A stretch of DNA of 64,000 nucleotides from Variovorax guangxiensis (GTDB lineage Bacteria > Pseudomonadota > Gammaproteobacteria > Burkholderiales > Burkholderiaceae_C): NCBI RefSeq assembly GCF_003952165.1, contig NZ_RXFT01000013.1:118715-182714 (forward strand), given 5' to 3'. Shown piece after piece: positions 18,119-24,570 of the stretch. How positions within the stretch are numbered: the stretch's first letter is position 1; each line of letters starts with the position of its first letter. Below the pieces are notes generated by a model, which saw only the letters and a program-made list of their open reading frames with translations, was not told where the DNA came from and searched no databases. The position numbers and the translations under genes are program-made.

Positions 18119-18825
18119 CCCTTGTCGAGAGCGAAGGCGACCGTGGCGCGGGCCAGTTCCAGCGAGCTGTCGACCAGGGCGAGGGGCGTGTGCTGCGCGG
18201 CACGAGCGGCCTGCGCTGCGATGGGCAGCTCGGTGCAGCCCATGATCACCGCCGTCGCGCCCGTGGCGGCCAGCGCCTCCAGGGCGCGCCCGAATGCGGC
18301 CGCGCCGGCCTGCACGTCGCCGCCCTTCACGGCGCGGATGCAGGCGTCGACGTGGTCCTGGCCGGTGGAGGCATCGGGCACGAGGAAGTCGATGCCGCGT
18401 TCACGCAGTGCATGCTGGTAGAAGCCGGAGGCCAGCGCGCCGCGCGTGGCGAGCACCGCCACCCGTAACGGCCGGTCTTGCGGCGCCGTCGCGATCGCGG
18501 CCACGCACGACTGCGCGATGTGGATCACCGGCGCGCGGCTGTGCGCCGCGATCTGCGCGTACCAGTGGTGCGACGAGTTGCAGGGGATCGCGATCACGCC
18601 CACGCCGGCGTCGTTGAGCACGTCGATGCCCGCGAGCAGCGCGTCCAGCGGATCGGGGCCCGTGCCCAGGATGGCGCTGGAGCGGTCGGGCACATGGGGC
18701 AGGTTCGCCACGATCACCGGCAGGTGTTCCTGGTCGCGCGTGGCGGGGGTGAGCTGGATGATCTTGTCCATGAAGTCCACCGTTGCCGATGGGCCCATGC
18801 CGCCGAGAACGCCGATGCGTGACAT
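18091..18825 (-). CDS. Aspartate/glutamate racemase-family protein
   Basis: A 244-residue cofactor-independent racemase. GVLGGMGPSATVDF at the start and both catalytic cysteines are present: Cys82 (IPCNSSHHW) and Cys197 (MGCTELP). This indicates an active two-base enzyme of the Asp/Glu racemase (YgeA/RacD-like) group, interconverting L- and D-forms of an acidic or related amino acid in the cytoplasm. It lies between two DAACS symporters inside a T6SS operon, so the likely logic is transport plus stereo-inversion of the same substrate (inference). The substrate cannot be fixed from sequence, because YgeA-type enzymes can act on other amino acids. Confidence 0.87.
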   Translation of the reverse strand: MSRIGVLGGMGPSATVDFMDKIIQLTPATRDQEHLPVIVANLPHVPDRSSAILGTGPDPLDALLAGIDVLNDAGVGVIAIPCNSSHHWYAQIAAHSRAPVIHIAQSCVAAIATAPQDRPLRVAVLATRGALASGFYQHALRERGIDFLVPDASTGQDHVDACIRAVKGGDVQAGAAAFGRALEALAATGATAVIMGCTELPIAAQAARAAQHTPLALVDSSLELARATVAFALDKGWNKPTWVS

Positions 18826-18838
18826 GAAGGCGCGCTCC

Positions 18839-20113
18839 CTAGATCTTCAATGGCCGCGGGCACACGACGGCCACGGCGGCCGTGTTGCCGATGACCAGCA
18901 CCAGCGTGCGCAGCATGTCGCAAACCGGGTCCACCGCCAGGAACAGGATGAAGGCCGCCTCGAAGGGCAGGCCCAGGTAGGTGCAGGTCATGCCGATCAG
19001 CGACACCGTCACCAGCCCCGTCATGCCGGCAGAGGCGAAGCCGGCGAGCACCGAGGAGGTGAGCACGATGCCGATCTCCACCGGCGAGAGCGAGCGCCCG
19101 TAGATCTGCGCGATGAAGAGCGTGGCGCACACGTAGTACACGACCGGCCCTATGCGCAGCAGCGACACCGTGAGCGGCACCAGCAGTTCCACGCGCGAGC
19201 GCGCGAAGCCCAGCCGCGTGACCAGGCTCTCGATCATGATCGGCATGCAGGTCGCGCTGCTGCGCGTGGCCAGCGCCAGCGCGAAGGGGCCGCGCAGGGC
19301 GTTGAGCGTCTGGCCCAGCGTGCCGTTGGAGCGCTTCCAGATGATCACCGCCGCCACGGCCAGCAGCAGCGCCGACACGACGAGAAAGGCGACCACGAAG
19401 GCGCCCATCGCCTTCAGCGGCTCGATGCCGGTCTTGCCCAGCTGCGCCGCGCTCATGCAGAACAGCACCGCAGGCAGCGGAAAGCTCAGCCAGCGCATCA
19501 GCGTCTGGCAGGCGTGGTAGACGGTCTCCAGCGCCTGTGTGAGGCCGTCCGAGATGCGCGTGGGCACGTGTCCCACCGCCAGGCCGAAGAGCAGCGCGAA
19601 CACCAGCGTCTTCAGCGTGTCGCCGTTGGCAAGCGCCGAGAAGATGTTGGCGGGCACCAGGCTCACCAGCATGTCGGCGAAGCTCGCGGTCTTCTTGACC
19701 TCGTCCACGCCGCGCAGGTTCATGGCCGTGTCGCTGGCGCTGAGGTCGCCGCCCACGATCTGGCCGAAGGTATGCATGGTGCTGCTCGGCAGGTTCTCGC
19801 CGGGGCGAAGAATGAGCAGCGTCGCCGCGCCCGCGATGGCCACGAAGGCCGAGAACGCGAGGAACACCAGCGCCACGCGGCCCAGCAGGCTGGCCGTGCC
19901 ACCGTCGCGGAACAGCCGCTGCAGGCTGAAGATCACGGCCGAGACCATGAAGGGCAGCGTGATCATCTTCAGCAGGTCGACGTAGATGTCGCCCACGAAG
20001 GCCAGCGGCGTGGCCAGCAGCGGCGCGAGCATGCCGAAGGCGACACCGGCGCCCAGGCTGATGATGACCACCCAGGGGTTGAGGACGAAGGCGTAGATCT
20101 TGGAGGTATTCAT
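18839..20113 (-). CDS. DAACS-family (dicarboxylate/amino acid:cation symporter) transporter, divergent, copy 2
   Basis: A 424-residue glutamate-transporter homologue with about eight membrane segments. HP1 reads TRSSATCMP (283-291). The NMDGTA motif of TM7 is replaced by LLRIGPV (318-324). TM8 keeps Asp399, Arg402 and Thr403 in VCDMLRTLVLV but lacks the usual Asn. A periplasmic insert at about 103-145 has no obvious motif. It shares the LR-x-G replacement with copy 1, so the two are probably paralogues with a common altered chemistry and may work as a pair. It starts 24 bases after the binding-protein gene and ends 13 bases before the racemase gene. Confidence 0.82.
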   Translation of the reverse strand: MNTSKIYAFVLNPWVVIISLGAGVAFGMLAPLLATPLAFVGDIYVDLLKMITLPFMVSAVIFSLQRLFRDGGTASLLGRVALVFLAFSAFVAIAGAATLLILRPGENLPSSTMHTFGQIVGGDLSASDTAMNLRGVDEVKKTASFADMLVSLVPANIFSALANGDTLKTLVFALLFGLAVGHVPTRISDGLTQALETVYHACQTLMRWLSFPLPAVLFCMSAAQLGKTGIEPLKAMGAFVVAFLVVSALLLAVAAVIIWKRSNGTLGQTLNALRGPFALALATRSSATCMPIMIESLVTRLGFARSRVELLVPLTVSLLRIGPVVYYVCATLFIAQIYGRSLSPVEIGIVLTSSVLAGFASAGMTGLVTVSLIGMTCTYLGLPFEAAFILFLAVDPVCDMLRTLVLVIGNTAAVAVVCPRPLKI

Positions 20114-20137
20114 GATGGTTCGGGCGTCCTGTGCGGC

Positions 20138-21199
20138 TCAGCGGTCGAGTGCCTGCAGCACCTTCTGGATGTCCAGCTTCTCGGCGCGCTGCGCGAGGAA
20201 CTGGTTGACGTAGGCCAGCAGCGTGGTGTCGGTAACCGCCACGCCGATGCCCAGCGTGTCCTCCAGGTCCTTCAGCGTCACGGTGCGCAGCACGAGCGAG
20301 ACGGTGGGGTCGGCCTTGAGCACGCGCTTGACCTCGAACTCGTCGCGGTAGGCGCTCACGATCTCTCCCTTGTTCACGGCCACCAGCACGTCGTTCCAGG
20401 TGGCGTACTCCTGCACCTTGGCGTGCGGGAAGTTGGTGCGCGCGTAGTCCGCGAAGGACGACTTGGCGATCACGCCGATGCTGCCGTCGAAGTTGCGGAT
20501 GACCTCCGGCAGCGGCCGTCCGCGCGAGAGCTGGGCGAACTTCACGCGGTTGAGGATCAGCGAGTGGTTCAGCGTGAGGTAGGAGTCGCTGAAGGCGATG
20601 GTCTGAGAGCGCGCCAGCGTGCGCGACAGCTTGCTGATGGCCAGGTCGGCCTGGCCGTTGGCCAGCAGGTCCACCACCGCGTTGAAGGTACCGGCTTCGC
20701 GGTTGAAGCGCAGCTTCACGCCCAGTTCCTTGGCCAGCGACTGGGCCAGGCCCACCTCGAGCCCGGTCCACTGGCCGCTGTCGTCGAAGAAGAAGAACGG
20801 CGGCGTGTCGACCTTGAGCATGGCCACCACCAGTTCGCCGCGCGTCACGATGCGGGCGATGTCGGGCGCGAGCAGCCGGCCGTCGGGAACGCGCACGAGA
20901 CCGTTGACGAGCACTGGCGGCGTGGCGGGGGCGGCCGGTTCGACGGCGAAGGTGGCCGCCGGTGCCGCAGGAGCCGCAGGCGCAGCGACGACGGGCGTCG
21001 CTGCCGCGGCGGGCACCGCGGTCGCGGGCGCGCTGAGCGTGCCCTGCACCACGGGCCTTTCGCCCGCCGCGAGCGCGCCGATGCCGGTGCAAAGGCCGGC
21101 GAGCGCCAGCAGTGTGGGAAGGGCAAGGCGGCGAAGCGCGTTGTGCATGCCCGTGAGGTGTCGTGCGTTGTTCGACATGCTTGGAGTCGGTTTGGTCAT
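20138..21199 (-). CDS. Periplasmic amino-acid-type solute-binding protein (SBP family 3), T6SS-embedded
   Basis: A 353-residue protein with a signal peptide (about 21-45, LALPTLLALAGLCTGIGALA), a long Ala/Pro/Val-rich linker (about 46-95) and a PBP2 type 3 domain from about 110 (TRGELVVAMLKVDTPPFFFF; NGQADLAISKLSRTLARSQ). No ABC permease or ATPase gene is nearby, so it is an orphan binding protein that may serve the adjacent DAACS symporters or a sensor. The long linker before the lobe is unusual and could tether it to a membrane or cell wall. The ATG overlaps the stop of the small membrane gene (ATGA), and a longer frame upstream is rejected. Confidence 0.82.
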   Translation of the reverse strand: MTKPTPSMSNNARHLTGMHNALRRLALPTLLALAGLCTGIGALAAGERPVVQGTLSAPATAVPAAAATPVVAAPAAPAAPAATFAVEPAAPATPPVLVNGLVRVPDGRLLAPDIARIVTRGELVVAMLKVDTPPFFFFDDSGQWTGLEVGLAQSLAKELGVKLRFNREAGTFNAVVDLLANGQADLAISKLSRTLARSQTIAFSDSYLTLNHSLILNRVKFAQLSRGRPLPEVIRNFDGSIGVIAKSSFADYARTNFPHAKVQEYATWNDVLVAVNKGEIVSAYRDEFEVKRVLKADPTVSLVLRTVTLKDLEDTLGIGVAVTDTTLLAYVNQFLAQRAEKLDIQKVLQALDR

Positions 21200-21420
21200 T
21201 GGGTGGAGGCCGCGGGAGCGGGTGCCTGTGCGGGTGCCGGCGCGGCGGAAGGGGGTTGCTGCTGCGCCGGTGCAACCGCGGCGGGCACCGGCAGCGGCGC
21301 GGGCGCCAGCAGCTTGCCGATCTCGATGCCCATCAGGAACAGCAGGACGCACAGCAGCACCAGGCAGGCCGCCGTGATGGCGACCATGCGTGAACTCATC
21401 GTGAAAACGTATTGGGACAT
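21196..21420 (-). CDS. Small single-pass membrane protein with Pro/Ala-rich tail
   Basis: A 74-residue protein of unknown family. Residues 12-32 (MVAITAACLVLLCVLLFLMG) form one membrane helix. The rest (about 38-74) is a Pro/Ala/Gln tail that should lie outside the cytoplasm as an extended arm. The stop overlaps the binding-protein start, so the two are coupled. The tail composition resembles the linker of that binding protein, suggesting they act together in the periplasm (inference). Confidence 0.6.
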   Translation of the reverse strand: MSQYVFTMSSRMVAITAACLVLLCVLLFLMGIEIGKLLAPAPLPVPAAVAPAQQQPPSAAPAPAQAPAPAASTQ

Positions 21421-21459
21421 GGGGTGGTCGGGCGTGCCGTTCGTTGGTCGTCGTTCGTG

Positions 21460-21849
21460 TCAGGGAACCATGGAGGTGAATTGCCCCGGCGCTGCCACCT
21501 GGATCACGCCGCCCCAGTTGCAGGCGAGCTTGGAGCTGTCCTGCAGCGCGGGCATGTTGCCGACCAGCACCGTGGGCGAGCCCGGCGCCCATGGGGCGGC
21601 CGTCACGGGGATGCAGGGCATGGGCGTGAAGGCGCCGAGCGCGGCGGCGGTGGCCGCGGCCACCATCGGGTTCGACATGCTGTTGCAGGTGCCGAAGGGA
21701 AGGATGTTGACGATCGGCTTGTTGTCCATGATGTTGGCCGCCGGCACGCCGCCGGTGACCACGCAGCTCGCGGGCAGCACCACGAGGCTGGAAGGCGCGG
21801 CGCCGAAGCTGCACTGCAGCGTGGCTCCCATGCAGACGTGCATGCCCAT
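21460..21849 (-). CDS. DUF4280 / PAAR-like spike-tip protein
   Basis: A 129-residue protein with the DUF4280 pattern: an initial CMGATLQCSFGAAPS, a central NILPFGTCNSMSNP and a late KLACNWGGVIQVAAPGQ. Cysteines 6, 13, 29, 55, 79 and 110 are spaced as in this PAAR-like family. Such proteins cap the VgrG trimer and sharpen the T6SS spike or carry effectors. It has no extension, so it is probably structural or an adaptor. It lies 3 bases after the MORN protein gene, downstream of vgrG. Confidence 0.8.
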   Translation of the reverse strand: MGMHVCMGATLQCSFGAAPSSLVVLPASCVVTGGVPAANIMDNKPIVNILPFGTCNSMSNPMVAAATAAALGAFTPMPCIPVTAAPWAPGSPTVLVGNMPALQDSSKLACNWGGVIQVAAPGQFTSMVP

Positions 21850-21852
21850 GGC

Positions 21853-22593
21853 TCAGCTCCCCCTCACGAGTTTTTCCAGGCTCTTCATGAAGCCCGGCAA
21901 CGCGGCGGTTTCCACGATCTCGCGGCCGGCCTGGTCGAAGCGGCGCGCATTGCCGTACGGCTTGCCCTGGCGGTAGGCGACTTCTTCCATCAGCTGACCG
22001 TTGGGCCAGAAGCGGCGCAGCGGGCCGTGTAGCACGTTGGCCACGTAGGTGGACGACTGCGCCACGCCGCCGCCCGGCGCGTAGTCGACAACCTCGCCGT
22101 CGAGCAGCCCGGCGCGGTAGCGTTCGCGCCGCAGCATGCGGCCTTCGTGGAAGTAGCTGGCCTCGCCTTCGAGGCGGCCGGCCGCGTAGGGCAGGCGCGC
22201 GGTGACATCGCCTGATTCGGCATACGACACCGCCTCGCCGTGCAGAACGCCGCGCACGTGCTGCTGCGTCTGCATCAGCTTGCCGGTGGGGTAGTAGGTG
22301 CGCGTGATGCCCTCGGCCACGCCGCCAAGGCGCTGCGTTTCCTGCAGCAACTGGCCGCGCTCGTCGAAGAGCCGCATGGCGCCGTGCGGCAGGCCGGCCT
22401 GGTAGGAGGCGTCGAACGCGGGCTTGCCCGGGGCCGAGAAGACCTGCATCGGCCCGTGCGGCAGATCGCCCACGAAGGAGGCGCGCACCACCGTCTGGCC
22501 GGCATCGTCGAGCGTCTCGCGCACCACGGCGGCGGGAAGCGCGGCCGGCAGCGCGGCGATGTCCTTGGCGGGGAGGGAGGAAGGAAGTGCCAT
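21853..22593 (-). CDS. MORN-repeat (YwqK-like) protein encoded between VgrG and the PAAR-like protein
   Basis: A 246-residue protein that from about residue 41 to 235 consists of eight MORN/YwqK-like repeats of 23-24 residues. Each has a G-x-x-x-G core followed by an aromatic strand (for example GDLPHGPMQVF, AGLPHGAMRLF, ANVLHGPLRRF). There is no signal peptide and no catalytic motif. The ATG at 22593 follows GGAGGAAGG and lies 8 bases after the vgrG stop. Genes in this slot often encode effectors, effector chaperones or immunity proteins, and MORN-type proteins occur as immunity or adaptor partners. Which applies here is unknown. Confidence 0.75.
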   Translation of the reverse strand: MALPSSLPAKDIAALPAALPAAVVRETLDDAGQTVVRASFVGDLPHGPMQVFSAPGKPAFDASYQAGLPHGAMRLFDERGQLLQETQRLGGVAEGITRTYYPTGKLMQTQQHVRGVLHGEAVSYAESGDVTARLPYAAGRLEGEASYFHEGRMLRRERYRAGLLDGEVVDYAPGGGVAQSSTYVANVLHGPLRRFWPNGQLMEEVAYRQGKPYGNARRFDQAGREIVETAALPGFMKSLEKLVRGS

Positions 22594-22601
22594 GGCGCCG
22601 C

Positions 22602-24548
22602 TCAATTGATCTTCACCAGCCCGCCCTTGAGCGTGACCATGCCGCCGCCTTCGACGGCGTTCATGCCCGAGGCCTTGCTGCTGATGGAAGGCGCCTCGTT
22701 CGAGAGCGTGGCGCCGCCCTTGGCCGACAGCGCCACGCCGGCTTCGGCCGCGAAGTTCATGCCGGCGTTGGCGCCCAGGTTGGTGCCGGCCTTCAGGTCC
22801 AGCGTCTGCGCCGACTTGATGAGCAGCGTGCCCGTCACGTCGATCACGAGGTTGCCCGTGACCTTGAGCTCGTAGTTGCCCGTCACCGTCTGCGTGAAAT
22901 TGGCCTTGTTGTCGTGTGTCTCGTTGCCGGTGACATCGAGCGCGCGCGTGCCCTTCACCGAGTGGGTCTCGTTGCCGGTGTCGACCTTGACGGTGCGATT
23001 GCCCTTGGTGACGGTGTGCAGCTCGTTGCCGGCCATCACCGTGGTGGTGAGGTCGTTCTCGATTTCCACGCGCATGTCTTTCTGCGCGTGCATGTAGAGC
23101 TCCTCGGAGCCCTTCTTGTCCTCGAAGCGCATCTCGTTGCCGGCTTCGCCGGCCTTGGTCGAGCGCGAGCGGATGGTGCTTTGCGACGAGCTGCCCGGCA
23201 GGGCGACCGGCGTGGCGTGCGTGCCGTTGTAGACGCTGCCCGAGACCAGCGGCCGGTCGGGGTCGCCGTCGACATAGCTCACGACCACTTCCTGCCCGAT
23301 GCGCGGCAGGAAGAGCGCGCCCCAGCCTTCGCCGGCCCACATCTGCGATACGCGGATCCAGCAGGAGCTCTTCTCGTCCTTCTTGCCAAGGCGGTCCCAC
23401 GGAAACTGCACCTTGATGCGGCCGTGCTGGTCGGTCCATATCTCCTCGCCCGCGGGGCCCACCACCCGCGCCGTGTGGCTGCCCGCCACCACCGGCCGTG
23501 GGGTGAGGCGCGGCGGGCGGAAGGGCATGGCCGGGGGCAGGGTCTCGAAGCTGTTGCCGTAGTGCTCCAGGTCGGCGTGGTGCCGCACGCTGTGCACCAT
23601 GTGCTGCGCGTTGAGGTCCGCGCGCGGATGGTCCTGCAGCGTGAAGGTGGTGCCCGGCGTGAGGTAGTGGCAGTGGCTGTCGCCGCGGCCCGACTGGCTG
23701 CCGCTCTGGTGTGCTTCCACGCGGATGCGTGCGCGCGGCTCGCCCGCCGAGATCGCCACGCGCGAGGGGTATTCGTAGTCGGTGCCGCGCCCGGTCTCGG
23801 CCTCCTGCTTCTTCAGCAGGCTGGTGTCGGGCGTGAGGAAGTCGTAGTCGTCGACCTCCTGGCCCTTGGTCACCAGCCGGGCGTCGGATTCGAAGCGCGT
23901 GACGGCGTGGGCATGCGCGAAACCTTCCTCGGCGCTGCGCACGACCAGCTTCTCCGCATTCGGGCAGGTGGTGCATGCGGAATTGCTGTCGGCCAGCACC
24001 AGCGTGTGCGCGCCGTCCGCGAAGGTGAAGAAGTAGAAGATACCTTCCTCTTCCATCAGCCGCGAGACGAAGTCGAAGGCCGTCTCGTCGTAGCGCACGC
24101 AGTATTCGCGCGGTGCGTAGCTGCCGGTGAGCGATAGCCTGAAGTCCACGCCGAAGTCGCCGAGCACCTTCTGCACGATGTCGGGCGTGCTCAGGTTCTG
24201 GTAGATCACGCGGTCGCGGCCCAGCGTGAGCAGCCACATGCGCGGCACCAGTTCGAGCGTGTAGGTCGCGAAGTCGCGATTGCTGCCCAGGTAGGTGAAG
24301 CGCGAGACGATGCCGTTGAAGAAGCGGCTTTCCTTCTCGGGCCGCTGCAGCACCACCGTGGCCGAGGTGCCGATCAGGTCGGCGGCCTGCAGCGTGCTGT
24401 TTGGCGAGCGCATGGTGAGCGAGCACGCGAACAGCTGCGACAGGCCCTCGGTGGCCTGGAAGGCGTCGAGCAGCAGCTCGTCCGGCCCGAGGGCGGTCTT
24501 CACCGTCAGGAAAGCGGCGTGCTGGGTGAAGCCTTCGCGCATGTTCAT
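22602..24548 (-). CDS. vgrG: T6SS spike protein VgrG (TssI)
   Basis: A 648-residue VgrG with a gp27-like base (about 1-370; FNGIVSRFTYLGSNRDFATY and YCVRYDETAFDFVSRLMEEE), a gp5 OB fold (about 375-470; WTDQHGRIKVQFPWDR, WAGEGWGALFLPRIGQEVVV) and a repetitive beta-helix (about 505-640; VTGNETHDNKANFTQTVTGN). It ends soon after the beta-helix, so there is no fused effector domain. The cargo is expected to be carried by the MORN protein, the DUF4280 tip or Hcp. The start ATG is 22 bases after the clpV stop. Confidence 0.94.
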   Translation of the reverse strand: MNMREGFTQHAAFLTVKTALGPDELLLDAFQATEGLSQLFACSLTMRSPNSTLQAADLIGTSATVVLQRPEKESRFFNGIVSRFTYLGSNRDFATYTLELVPRMWLLTLGRDRVIYQNLSTPDIVQKVLGDFGVDFRLSLTGSYAPREYCVRYDETAFDFVSRLMEEEGIFYFFTFADGAHTLVLADSNSACTTCPNAEKLVVRSAEEGFAHAHAVTRFESDARLVTKGQEVDDYDFLTPDTSLLKKQEAETGRGTDYEYPSRVAISAGEPRARIRVEAHQSGSQSGRGDSHCHYLTPGTTFTLQDHPRADLNAQHMVHSVRHHADLEHYGNSFETLPPAMPFRPPRLTPRPVVAGSHTARVVGPAGEEIWTDQHGRIKVQFPWDRLGKKDEKSSCWIRVSQMWAGEGWGALFLPRIGQEVVVSYVDGDPDRPLVSGSVYNGTHATPVALPGSSSQSTIRSRSTKAGEAGNEMRFEDKKGSEELYMHAQKDMRVEIENDLTTTVMAGNELHTVTKGNRTVKVDTGNETHSVKGTRALDVTGNETHDNKANFTQTVTGNYELKVTGNLVIDVTGTLLIKSAQTLDLKAGTNLGANAGMNFAAEAGVALSAKGGATLSNEAPSISSKASGMNAVEGGGMVTLKGGLVKIN

Positions 24549-24570
24549 CGCTTGTTCGTCCCGATCCGGC

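Noticed and set aside
21853..24426. MORN protein as an 857-residue fusion with upstream sequence
   Set aside because: The extra 611 residues are out-of-frame vgrG sequence; a good ribosome site and ATG at 22593 define a 246-residue protein.
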